NCBI GenBank assembly: GCA_964629965.1
Contig: CAZVRZ010000010.1
Location: 1-64,000 of the forward strand
Direction of reading: 5' to 3'
DNA: 64,000 nt
Source of the DNA: CAZVRZ01 sp964629965
Lineage (GTDB): Bacteria > Chloroflexota > Anaerolineae > Anaerolineales > UBA4823
Shown: positions 35,490 through 43,411 of the stretch, piece by piece
Numbering within the stretch: the stretch's first letter is position 1
How the letters are laid out: each line of letters starts with the position of its first letter
Translations under genes and position numbers: made by a program
Notes under the pieces: generated by a model
The model's input: only the letters and a program-made list of their open reading frames with translations
The model's database searches: none
What the model was told of the DNA's origin: nothing

Positions 35490-37091
35490 CTAAGCCAGGG
35501 GTTTGCATAAGTATAACTGTCCGCGTTCAAAGCCCCGGCCAAGATAATATAAGCGGGTTCCTATGGCGGCGATAACCGCCAGGCGCGAATAGCCGCGTTG
35601 AAGCACCAGTTGTTCCGCATGATGGATTAGACGGGTACCAAGGCCGCTGTGTTGAGCAACCCCAGCTCGATCCATGCCCACCGGGAGCGACTGGCCATAA
35701 ATGTGCACCTCCCGGATCAGGGCGGCCGAGCGTAAATCCTCCATTTCAAGCTGTGCAACAGCATCTGACTGCGGCAGGCTTAGACGCAAGAAACCCGCTA
35801 ATTGATCATCCGGCGTAACAAAAGACAAGAAATGTTCCTCAGTTCCCTGGGCCATATAAACAATATCTTCCAGGCGAAGATCATCGCTCTGTATGATTTG
35901 CTTGCGCACCTCGCGGCAGCGGATACATTGGCAGCGAGTCCCACGGCGCAGCATTTCTTTTTGAACATCCTGCCGCAGGCTGGTACGTTTGTTGCCCGCA
36001 ACCACTTCTGTGGAAGGAATATCCCGGATGATGCGGTTGACGCGACAATACCGAGGAATAGAAGGTTTTATATCGGCGATCAGGTCAACCAATTGGTCGG
36101 TTGTATAGGGCTGGTATTCTCCTTGCTGCCAGGTGCGATACAGATCGGTATTTTCCAACAACTGCGTCGGATATATCTTGATCTCATCGGGACATAAGCC
36201 ATCCCACAAGCGGGCAAAATCCTGGCGATCCGAATCTGGACTGGCCCCCAACAGGTTGGGCATCCAATGCAAGACGATCTTAAAGCCCGCCAGGCGCAGC
36301 AGTTCCGCTGCCCGGTGCGTCTCGGCGAGCGTGTGGCCACGCCGATTCAAAGCCAGGATGCGATCATCCAGGCTTTGTGCGCCCATTTGAACTTTGGTCA
36401 CCCCCAGGGTGCGAAGCCATGCCAGCACATTCGCGTTAATGTGGTCAGGCCGTGTTTCGACTACCAGGCCCACATTACGATGAGGCGCGCTTTCATTTTG
36501 CATGTGAGCATCTTCCAGGCCGGTAGAAAGAGCACCGTTCATGGCTTCGAAACAACGCCGCACAAACCATTCCTGGTAATCCCGCGGGTAAGCGCTCCAT
36601 GAGCCCCCCAGGATCAACAGTTCAATCTTATCGGTAGGATGACCAACTGCCGTTAAGGCCTGGATGCGTGCACTGACCTGATCGAAGGGATCGAAAGCAT
36701 GGTCCAGGGCTCGCCGGGCGCCAGGTTCATTGGGCAGGTAACTCTTGGGCATACGCGCATCATCCGGGCAAAAAATACAAGCGCCAGGGCAGGGGAAAGG
36801 TTTGGTCAAAACAGTCACCGTTGTAACACCAGATAACGTTCGCACCGGCTTCATGCGGATGCGCTCCAGGAAAACGGGATCTTCTGACCAGGCACCGCTC
36901 TCCACTAGATGCCGATATGCAGCCACTAAAACATGTTTTCCCAGATAGCCGCCGCCCGGAAGAGGATGTCGCTGAACGGCTTGCGTGACGGTGCGCCCGG
37001 AACGCACATCGTCCAACGCCAGGCGCGCCAACGATAGCATCTCGGGAGTGTAGCGACGGGCTTGCAACCAGGCTTGCTTGTCTTTGCTCAT
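35490..37091 (-). CDS. elp3: tRNA wobble uridine (cm5U34) radical SAM/GNAT enzyme Elp3
   Basis: 533 residues. The radical SAM cluster is C101-PGA-C105-IF-C108 within FPCPGACIFCPDD, followed by the family-specific MPKSYLPNEPGARRA. The C-terminal GNAT domain (about 380-530; GLGTRLIHHAEQLVLQRGYSRLAVIAAIGTRLYY) binds acetyl-CoA. Elp3 adds a carboxymethyl group from acetyl-CoA to U34 of tRNA. Bacterial stand-alone Elp3 is known from Dehalococcoides, also Chloroflexota. It is divergent, with only 38 nt between, from a Trm9/ALKBH8-like methyltransferase that could act next in the pathway. No other Elongator subunit is present, as expected for bacteria. Confidence 0.94.
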   Translation of the reverse strand: MSKDKQAWLQARRYTPEMLSLARLALDDVRSGRTVTQAVQRHPLPGGGYLGKHVLVAAYRHLVESGAWSEDPVFLERIRMKPVRTLSGVTTVTVLTKPFPCPGACIFCPDDARMPKSYLPNEPGARRALDHAFDPFDQVSARIQALTAVGHPTDKIELLILGGSWSAYPRDYQEWFVRRCFEAMNGALSTGLEDAHMQNESAPHRNVGLVVETRPDHINANVLAWLRTLGVTKVQMGAQSLDDRILALNRRGHTLAETHRAAELLRLAGFKIVLHWMPNLLGASPDSDRQDFARLWDGLCPDEIKIYPTQLLENTDLYRTWQQGEYQPYTTDQLVDLIADIKPSIPRYCRVNRIIRDIPSTEVVAGNKRTSLRQDVQKEMLRRGTRCQCIRCREVRKQIIQSDDLRLEDIVYMAQGTEEHFLSFVTPDDQLAGFLRLSLPQSDAVAQLEMEDLRSAALIREVHIYGQSLPVGMDRAGVAQHSGLGTRLIHHAEQLVLQRGYSRLAVIAAIGTRLYYLGRGFERGQLYLCKPLA

Positions 37092-37117
37092 AATACCAAC
37101 ACGTTCTGATTTTCGAC

Positions 37118-37123
37118 TATAAT
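37118..37123 (+). promoter_or_regulatory. -10 box of the Trm9-like gene (leaderless)
   Basis: TATAAT ending 6 nt (ATCCCT) before the GTG start at 37130. The same sequence read on the minus strand gives TATAGT, a possible -10 for elp3, so the two divergent genes may share this short AT-rich element. Confidence 0.55.
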
Positions 37124-37129
37124 ATCCCT

Positions 37130-37861
37130 GTGAAATCTGAAACGGCAGCCAAACTGCTTGATCTCAATCAACAATTTTACCAGACCTTTGCACTCCAATT
37201 TTCGGCAACCCGCCATCGCCTGCAGCCCGGCGTCCGCCGCTTTTTGCCGGGGCTGCTTGCATCTGAAAGCATTTTAGACCTAGGATGTGGTAACGGAGAA
37301 CTGGCTCTGGAATTGGCACATGAGGGTTACACAGGGCAGTATGTTGGCTTCGATTTCAGCCCCGGCCTACTAAGAGAGGCAGAAGGCAGCCTGGGCCAGG
37401 CTGCCAACATCTCTTTTATCCAGGGCAATTTGGGCCAGGCAGGTTGGGAGTTGGCGCTTCCACAGCACAGTTTTGAGATCGTCACCGCGTTTGCTGTGCT
37501 TCATCACTTGCCAGGTGATGGGCTGCGGAGCCAGGTGCTGCGAGGAATTCGAGAGTGCCTGCAACCGATAGGATCTTTGATGATCTCAAACTGGCAGTTT
37601 CTCAACAGCCAACGACTCGCCGGGCGCATCCAGGCCTGGGAAACAATCGGATTAGGCACAGACACGGTTGACCCTGGAGATTATCTGCTCGATTGGCGTC
37701 AAGGTGGAAGCGGTTTACGTTACGTGCATCACTTCACTGATCTCGAACTCCAGGCGCTGGCAAGAGTAACAGGTTATACTGTAAGCGATAGTTTTCTATC
37801 AGATGGCGAAAACGGCAAGTTGGGCCTTTATCAAATATGGCAGCCAGGTGTTTGCCAGTAA
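37130..37861 (+). CDS. Trm9/ALKBH8-like class I methyltransferase (candidate cm5U34 tRNA methylase)
   Basis: 243 residues. The N-terminal segment FYQTFALQFSATRHRLQPGV resembles the start of Trm9/ALKBH8 methyltransferases, followed by the SAM motif ILDLGCGNGELAL. The C-terminal part (RYVHHFTDLELQALARVTGYTVSDSF near 190-220) resembles the RYYHxFxxxEL region of Trm9. In yeast, Trm9 methylates cm5U made by Elongator to give mcm5U. Adjacency to elp3 in divergent orientation supports the same role here, but only the gene neighbourhood and motif likeness speak for it. The start is GTG 37130, 6 nt after TATAAT, with no ribosome site. A generic small-molecule methyltransferase is the alternative. Confidence 0.72.
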   Translation: MKSETAAKLLDLNQQFYQTFALQFSATRHRLQPGVRRFLPGLLASESILDLGCGNGELALELAHEGYTGQYVGFDFSPGLLREAEGSLGQAANISFIQGNLGQAGWELALPQHSFEIVTAFAVLHHLPGDGLRSQVLRGIRECLQPIGSLMISNWQFLNSQRLAGRIQAWETIGLGTDTVDPGDYLLDWRQGGSGLRYVHHFTDLELQALARVTGYTVSDSFLSDGENGKLGLYQIWQPGVCQ

Positions 37862-37907
37862 GGGGCAACAGAGATTGCCGGTACATTATTATTGATGCGA
37901 GGCTGTT

Positions 37908-38636
37908 ATGAAGATACTGATCATCTCGGACATTCATGCTAACTTAGTTGCTCTAGAAGCTGTGCTGAAAGCTGCCGGTGAAGTGGATGCCGTCTGGTGC
38001 CTGGGCGACTTGATCGGCTATGGCCCTGAGCCTAACGAATGCGTGGCGCTCGTCCGTGGGCTTCCCAACCTGATCTGCGTGATGGGGAATCATGATGCGG
38101 CTGTTCTTAATTATATCGACGCATATTCTTTCAATCCCGAGGCGCGCCAGGCCATTGAATGGACACAATCCAACCTCGATCCGATTCAAACTGCATTCCT
38201 CTACACGCTGCCAGAAAAAACGATTGCGGAAAATATCACGCTGGTTCATGGCAGCCCACGCGAACCCATCTGGGAATATTTATTAGATACTCGCACAGCT
38301 ACAGCCAATTTCACTCACTTTGACACGCCCTACTGTTTTGTCGGGCATACGCACTTGCCTGTGCTCTACTACCTGTCAGAAGATATTCGCAATGCCCGCC
38401 TGATCGTACCCGAAAACTCAACGCAAATTGCATTGGCACCGCGTACCATCCTTAATCCCGGCTCGGTGGGGCAGCCGCGCGACCGTGATCCACGAGCAGC
38501 TTATGCAATCTTCAATTCAGAGGAATTGACTTGGGAATATCACCGGGCGGAATATGATATTGCTAAAGTTCAAGAAGCAATGAAGAAAGCCGGCCTGCCT
38601 GAGCGTCATATACAACGGCTATCTTCCGGTTGGTAA
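37908..38636 (+). CDS. Calcineurin-like metallophosphoesterase (YfcE/PP2B-like)
   Basis: 242 residues with the full dimetal set: D and H in ISDIHAN, D in CLGDLIGYGP, N and H in VMGNHDAAV, H in LVHGSPREP, and H in FVGHTHLPV. The long form with GYGPEPNE after the second ligand is a common bacterial phosphoesterase of unknown natural substrate. It lies 46 nt after the Trm9-like gene, with GCGAGG before the ATG, and could be in the same transcript. Confidence 0.88.
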   Translation: MKILIISDIHANLVALEAVLKAAGEVDAVWCLGDLIGYGPEPNECVALVRGLPNLICVMGNHDAAVLNYIDAYSFNPEARQAIEWTQSNLDPIQTAFLYTLPEKTIAENITLVHGSPREPIWEYLLDTRTATANFTHFDTPYCFVGHTHLPVLYYLSEDIRNARLIVPENSTQIALAPRTILNPGSVGQPRDRDPRAAYAIFNSEELTWEYHRAEYDIAKVQEAMKKAGLPERHIQRLSSGW

Positions 38637-38736
38637 TGCTCGTCGGGAACCTTTTGGCAAGGGGAGCGTCTATAGAATGAGCATCTATCGAAGAGGTATT
38701 AGATAGGCTCGCGTGCAATGATCTGGAGGAGAACTT

Positions 38737-39690
38737 ATGAAAACACGTTTGATCTCAATTTTTATCACCCTGACAGTTCTATTGACAGCCTGTGCAAGCG
38801 CAACTGCTGCCCCTGAATACGCCAGGGATAGAGACTATGCCGGTGGGGCTTCACCCGCCTCTGCACCCCTGGCGATGGAGGAGATTGATGGAAGTGCATT
38901 CAAAACCGCTAATTCCAGCGTAGGCGAAGCGCCCGCAGTGGATGTACAACGCATGGTGATCAAAAACGCCAGGCTGTCGATTGCGGTCAACGATCCGCCT
39001 GCATCCATGGATCGCGTGAGCGCATTGGCAGAAGAACTTGGCGGGTATGTGGTCAGCGCCAACCTGGATCAAACCTGGTTGGAAAACGGCGCCAAGGTGC
39101 CACGCGGCTCCATCACCATCCGGGTGCCGGCCGAGCGCCTGGACGAGGCTTTAGATCGGATCAAAGCCGAGACAGCCCAGCCGGTGATCAGCCAACAGGT
39201 TTCAAGCCAGGATGTGACCGCGGAATATACCGACCTGGAGTCTCGCCTGCGCAATCTCGAAGCAGCAGAGCAGGGTCTTCAGAAGATTATGGATGCTGCC
39301 ACCAACACGGAAGATATCATGAGCGTATACAATCAACTGGTGGCGATTCGCGAGCAGATCGAAATCATCAAAGGCCAAATGAAGTATTATGAACAATCTG
39401 CAGCGCTTTCATCTGTTAGTGTAGAATTGCTCGCCAACGAGGCCGTGCAACCCCTGACCATTGGCAGCTGGCAGCCTGCCGGAGTTGCAAAGAGCGCAGT
39501 ACAAGCGTTGATCAATGCAGTCAAGTTCTTGTTCAATGCCCTGATCTGGATCGTATTATTCATCGCCCCGGTGCTGCTGATCGTGCTGACCCCGCCCATC
39601 TTGATCGCCCGCGCTGTGCTGGCCCGGCGTAAACGACGCCTACAGGCGAAAGAAGAAGCTCCTAAAGCTAGTAGATCGCCCGTTAGTTAA
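38737..39690 (+). CDS. DUF4349 lipoprotein
   Basis: 317 residues. The lipoprotein signal ends at LLTACAS (Cys near 19). A DUF4349 domain (about 70-235) contains an alpha/beta part with ITIRVPAERLDEALDRI and a long coiled coil (about 165-215; LESRLRNLEAAEQGLQKIM). A C-terminal membrane helix (about 265-295) is followed by a basic tail. The family is widespread and of unknown function. GGAGGAG stands before the ATG. The convergent C39-like gene is separated by a hairpin terminator. Confidence 0.88.
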   Translation: MKTRLISIFITLTVLLTACASATAAPEYARDRDYAGGASPASAPLAMEEIDGSAFKTANSSVGEAPAVDVQRMVIKNARLSIAVNDPPASMDRVSALAEELGGYVVSANLDQTWLENGAKVPRGSITIRVPAERLDEALDRIKAETAQPVISQQVSSQDVTAEYTDLESRLRNLEAAEQGLQKIMDAATNTEDIMSVYNQLVAIREQIEIIKGQMKYYEQSAALSSVSVELLANEAVQPLTIGSWQPAGVAKSAVQALINAVKFLFNALIWIVLFIAPVLLIVLTPPILIARAVLARRKRRLQAKEEAPKASRSPVS

Positions 39691-39700
39691 ATATCAACGA

Positions 39701-39736
39701 GGGGGCCGTCCAAAAGAATCATTTTGAACAGCCCCT
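39701..39736. terminator. bidirectional terminator-like hairpin
   Basis: Stem GGGGC/GCCCC, GT/AC and CAAAA/TTTTG with two mismatches and a 6-nt loop (GAATCA). It stands between the convergent DUF4349 and C39/LysM genes. T-rich tails on both sides are weak. Confidence 0.6.
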
Positions 39737-39756
39737 ATCCCGCCCCAATTTATTCT

Positions 39757-40695
39757 TTAGCGCAATTTAAGCTCTTGCCCCGGATAGATCACGAAGGGGT
39801 AATAGATCTGGTTCAGTTCAGCCAACTGGCGCCAATCCAAGTCCAATTCATCAGCTACGGCGATCAGATAATCGCCTTGCTCGACTGTGTATGTTTCTGA
39901 ACGCTCAGGTTTAGTTGCAGGCTTCGTTTCTGCACCCTTCTCTTTTGGCTGCTGAGAGCTATCTTGAACTGCCCATAGATTGAAGATACCGGGCATGTAA
40001 ACCTGATATTCGCTTTGCGGCACAGGCTGCTCTTCTACAGCTTCTACGGAATTATCTCCAAGGATCGCCATATTCCCCAATACTTCCCAGGAAGCCAGGA
40101 AAGCATCCACCGAATAGGTCTGCGTCCAACCCGAATACGCATCGACCACCTGCACAGTCGAAGCGCTGTAGCCGGTCAAGATCATAGTATGCTCGAAATA
40201 AACAACCTCGGTTGTAGAGCCATCCTCAGCGGTGTAGGAATGCGCCTGCCCAGCCCACATTTGTCCAACTACCCAGACAATGACCGGGCGCCCGGTAGCA
40301 ATTTCTGTGCGCAGATCGTCCCAGGAAAGATCGCTCTGCGCCGAAGCAGTCAAGCCATATTCCCGCAACAGAGCCGCCACAGGGCCGGCATGCACACCAT
40401 ATCCCAGCGGCGGTATATTGCCCCAGGGATCGTTCGGTTGGCCCACGTATCCTGCATCCGGGTTATCAGAACGCGGCAGCGCCTCCAGGAATTCGGTCTC
40501 GTCAATACTGGCTCCCCAGAAGGCGGCCCAATCTACTGCCGAGCGGGACTCGCAGGAGATGGTATATTTTTGAGCATGTCCCGCCACGCCCAGTACGTAG
40601 GCTTCTTCAGGAGGCGACTGCGCACGGGAAGCGGTGGAAAGGCAAAAGACACCCGCTGTAAGACACAATGTGAAAAATGCTCGCAGTAACTTCAT
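39757..40695 (-). CDS. Secreted C39-like peptidase with C-terminal LysM
   Basis: 312 residues from ATG 40695 (GAGGAA 7 nt upstream). The frame is open to 40830 but the upstream part has no ribosome site and no signal peptide. Signal sequence about 1-22 (STASRAQ). A papain-like C39_2 domain (about 30-190) has Cys in TISCESRSAVDW and His in YFEHTMILTGYSAS, followed by Asp in VVDAYSGW. A linker rich in Glu/Lys leads to a LysM module (about 262-312; YTVEQGDYLIAVADELDLDWRQLAELNQ) that should hold it at the cell wall. It probably processes peptides or peptidoglycan outside the cell. Confidence 0.83.
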   Translation of the reverse strand: MKLLRAFFTLCLTAGVFCLSTASRAQSPPEEAYVLGVAGHAQKYTISCESRSAVDWAAFWGASIDETEFLEALPRSDNPDAGYVGQPNDPWGNIPPLGYGVHAGPVAALLREYGLTASAQSDLSWDDLRTEIATGRPVIVWVVGQMWAGQAHSYTAEDGSTTEVVYFEHTMILTGYSASTVQVVDAYSGWTQTYSVDAFLASWEVLGNMAILGDNSVEAVEEQPVPQSEYQVYMPGIFNLWAVQDSSQQPKEKGAETKPATKPERSETYTVEQGDYLIAVADELDLDWRQLAELNQIYYPFVIYPGQELKLR

Positions 40696-40756
40696 GCAAC
40701 AATTCCTCAGGCTGGATTCTAGCGCAAAGGAATTCGAAAGGCAAGCACACAACGGG

Positions 40757-40762
40757 TATAAT
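40757..40762 (+). promoter_or_regulatory. -10 box of rsmG (leaderless)
   Basis: TATAAT ends 8 nt before the ATG at 40771, and no ribosome site is present. TTCGAA at 40733-40738 is the only, weak, -35 candidate. Confidence 0.5.
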
Positions 40763-40770
40763 CGGACTAT

Positions 40771-41511
40771 ATGGAGAAGCTGGCACAGATAACCGTTGCA
40801 CAGGTGGGGCTGCGTTTGAGCAAAAACCAACTCGCAGCCCTGGCGCGCTACGAACAGGAGCTGCTAGAATGGAACAACCGCTTCAACCTGACCGCCATAC
40901 GCAGCGTTGAGGAAGTAAGGGTCAAGCATTTCCTGGATTCACTTACCTGCCTGACGGCACTGCGAGACAGCGCCACCGAACGCGTGATCGATATTGGCAC
41001 CGGAGCGGGTTTTCCCGGCCTAATCCTGAAGATAGCCCTGCCATCTGTGCGCCTGACGCTGGTCGAATCAGTAGGGAAAAAAGCCGAGTTTTGCCGGCAC
41101 ATTGTAAAGTCTCTTGGGCTTGCCAACGTAGAAGTACTGCAAGAGCGCGTTGAAGAAATTGGCCAACAAGCGGCTCACCGCGAACAATACGACTGGGCCA
41201 CGGCGCGCGCCGTGGCAGTTATGCCGGTGTTGGCAGAATATTTACTGCCACTGGTAAAAATCGGCGGAAGCATGCTGGCAATGAAAGGCGAAAACGGCCC
41301 TGCAGAAACCCAGACCGCCGAGCATGCTATCCGGATAATGGGAGGACACCTGCGCCAACTGGTACCGGTTACACTGCCCGGCGTGGCTGAAGAGCGCTAC
41401 CTAGTGATCGTTGATAAAGTCGCAGCCACGCCTGCCAGTTATCCCAGGCGCGTGGGCATTCCTGCCAAACGCCCTTTGCATAATTCAGAGAACGCTAAAC
41501 AGAGACAATAA
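40771..41511 (+). CDS. rsmG: 16S rRNA (guanine527-N7)-methyltransferase
   Basis: 246 residues. Motifs of RsmG/GidB: YEQELLEWNNRFNLTAIRS, HFLDSLTCL, VIDIGTGAGFPGLILKIA (SAM binding) and TARAVAVMPVLAEYLLPLV. It methylates N7 of G527 in 16S rRNA, and its loss gives low-level streptomycin resistance in many bacteria. The typical neighbours gidA, parA and parB are absent. The gene is convergent with recF, 44 nt apart. Confidence 0.95.
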   Translation: MEKLAQITVAQVGLRLSKNQLAALARYEQELLEWNNRFNLTAIRSVEEVRVKHFLDSLTCLTALRDSATERVIDIGTGAGFPGLILKIALPSVRLTLVESVGKKAEFCRHIVKSLGLANVEVLQERVEEIGQQAAHREQYDWATARAVAVMPVLAEYLLPLVKIGGSMLAMKGENGPAETQTAEHAIRIMGGHLRQLVPVTLPGVAEERYLVIVDKVAATPASYPRRVGIPAKRPLHNSENAKQRQ

Positions 41512-41555
41512 GCACTTATCTAAAAATTTTCGGGGAGGCGCCTGGCTGTACTGGA

Positions 41556-42776
41556 TCACACAGCGGGCGGGGTTACATCTGCCAGGCGGCCGCCCTGGAT
41601 GCGCCAGCGGGTGGCATGGTCGATGAATGCCGGGGAAAACTGATCCAGGTCGGTGGTGGTCAACAACGACTGTTCGGACTGCGTCAGGCGCTGCAATAGA
41701 TCCAGACGGCGCTGTGCGTCCAGTTCGGCCAAGACCTCATCTAGCAGCAGAACAGGCCAGTGGCCGGTTTTTTGTTTCATCCAGGTCATTTCAGCCAATT
41801 TCAAGGCCAGCATGGCAGTACGCACCTGTCCACGCGAGCCATACAAACCTAGATCCACACCATTGCTTAAAAATCTCAACTCGTCGCGGTGAGGCCCGAT
41901 CGTGGTTACGCCGCGCGCAATCTCTTCCGAACGCAGCTCAACCAGGCAGGTGCGGAAGCCTTGCATGATCAGGTCTATGGAAATTCCTCCGCGATTGAGC
42001 GGAGTATCCAGAGGTAAGGCATACTGGCTGCGAGGCTGCTGCACCGGATCATAAGATGGTTGGTATTGCAGGCGCAGCATTTCGCTGCTGCTGGTCAATT
42101 CACGGTGGATCAAGGCAGCCTGATGCTCTAATTCAAGCACAGCCCGGGTACGCTCGTGGATCAACTGTGCGCCGGCTGCAACCAATAGATCATCCCAATA
42201 ATCAAGCTGAGCCGGGTCGCCATTCCTCTCGCTCAACTGTTTCAATAAAGCATTGCGCTGAGATAGAGCCTTATTGTATTCGGTCAGAGCTGCGGGGTAC
42301 GCCGGAACGACCTGCCCTAAAGCCAGGTTTAAATACCGTCTGCGTTCCTCCGGCGCGCCATCAACCACCACCAACATGTGCGGCAGAAAGAGCACAGCAT
42401 TGAACTGACCTACCGCTTCGCCGGTTTTGATCTGAAGCCCATCCAGTAGAATCTCTTTTCGCAAGCGGTTTCCATTGAGAAAACTTTCGCTCTCCTGGAT
42501 GATGCGCGCTTCCAGCCGGTGGCGCCGTTCGCCACGCTCGAACTCGGCTACGATACGCGCCACCGCCTGGGTGTTTTTATTGACCAAGAAACTGATCAAC
42601 TGGCGATCATTGCTGGCATGAAATGAAGTAAAGGTTGCCAGGTAGTAGATTGCTTCCAGTAAGCTGGTTTTCCCCTGGGCATTATCCCCTACCAACAAAA
42701 CAGGCCCGCCGGGCACGTCGATATCCAGGCGGGTGAAATTGCGGAAATTCGAAAGAGAAAGATGGGTTAACCGCAT
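41556..42776 (-). CDS. recF: DNA replication and repair protein RecF
   Basis: 406 residues. Walker A is LVGDNAQGKTSLLEAIYYL near the N-terminus, the SMC-like signature is in YGSRGQVRTAMLALKLAE, and Walker B is LLLDEVLAELD. The start LTHLSLSNFRNF is classical. RecF helps load RecA at gaps in replicated DNA. It is not in a dnaA-dnaN-recF cluster here. Its ATG follows directly after the stop of the peptide deformylase gene without a base between them. Confidence 0.95.
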   Translation of the reverse strand: MRLTHLSLSNFRNFTRLDIDVPGGPVLLVGDNAQGKTSLLEAIYYLATFTSFHASNDRQLISFLVNKNTQAVARIVAEFERGERRHRLEARIIQESESFLNGNRLRKEILLDGLQIKTGEAVGQFNAVLFLPHMLVVVDGAPEERRRYLNLALGQVVPAYPAALTEYNKALSQRNALLKQLSERNGDPAQLDYWDDLLVAAGAQLIHERTRAVLELEHQAALIHRELTSSSEMLRLQYQPSYDPVQQPRSQYALPLDTPLNRGGISIDLIMQGFRTCLVELRSEEIARGVTTIGPHRDELRFLSNGVDLGLYGSRGQVRTAMLALKLAEMTWMKQKTGHWPVLLLDEVLAELDAQRRLDLLQRLTQSEQSLLTTTDLDQFSPAFIDHATRWRIQGGRLADVTPPAV

Positions 42777-43304
42777 TCAATCCACAGGTTCTGATTCGGC
42801 GACCGGCGCCTGGGCAGGCGGCTGCTCGGTCTTCCAGATCTTTTCCGTCCGGTCGACATACAAAACCCCGTCGAGGTGATCCATCTCATGCTGAAAGATG
42901 CGCGCCAGCCAATCCTTTGCCTTGATCGTCATGGGCTGCCCGCGGCGGTTTTGCCCCTTTACTGTCACTGCTTGATGGCGCTCAACTTCCCCATAATATC
43001 CCGGGACCGAGAGACAACCTTCCGTTCCTATGATCAACTCAGGGGACACCCGGCCAAATTCAGGGTTCGCCACCACGAACAACTTTGGCGGGACTTCCTC
43101 ATCTTCGTCATCGCCATATTCAACCACGATCAGGCGCAGTGAAACCCCAATCTGGGGAGCAGCCAAGCCCACCCCTGGCTCATCGCGCATGGTTTCAATC
43201 ATATCATCGATCAGGGTTTGCAATTCCGGCCCAAAATCAGTCACCTTGCGTGCCTTGCGCCGCAAGACAGGGTCGGGTAAAGTGTAGATATTTCGTACAG
43301 ACAT
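42777..43304 (-). CDS. def: Peptide deformylase
   Basis: 175 residues from ATG 43304 (a TTG two codons upstream is also possible). The three metal and catalytic motifs are GVGLAAPQIG, EGCLSVPG and QHEMDHLDG. It removes the formyl group from nascent proteins. A C-terminal tail rich in Pro and Glu (KTEQPPAQAPVAESEPVD) is longer than in E. coli Def. The next gene recF begins at the very next base, so translation is probably coupled. Confidence 0.95.
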   Translation of the reverse strand: MSVRNIYTLPDPVLRRKARKVTDFGPELQTLIDDMIETMRDEPGVGLAAPQIGVSLRLIVVEYGDDEDEEVPPKLFVVANPEFGRVSPELIIGTEGCLSVPGYYGEVERHQAVTVKGQNRRGQPMTIKAKDWLARIFQHEMDHLDGVLYVDRTEKIWKTEQPPAQAPVAESEPVD

Positions 43305-43411
43305 TTCCAATCATCCATTCTGCAACAATAAAATCAAGAGACAGCAATTACCTGGGCAAGGATTATATTTCGCTTACCCATGATGTTATTTTACCCGAAA
43401 TTCGATCGGTT

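Noticed and set aside
40771..42776. Replication-origin region (rsmG and recF close together)
   Set aside because: dnaA, dnaN, gidA and parAB are missing, and I see no cluster of DnaA boxes in the gaps.
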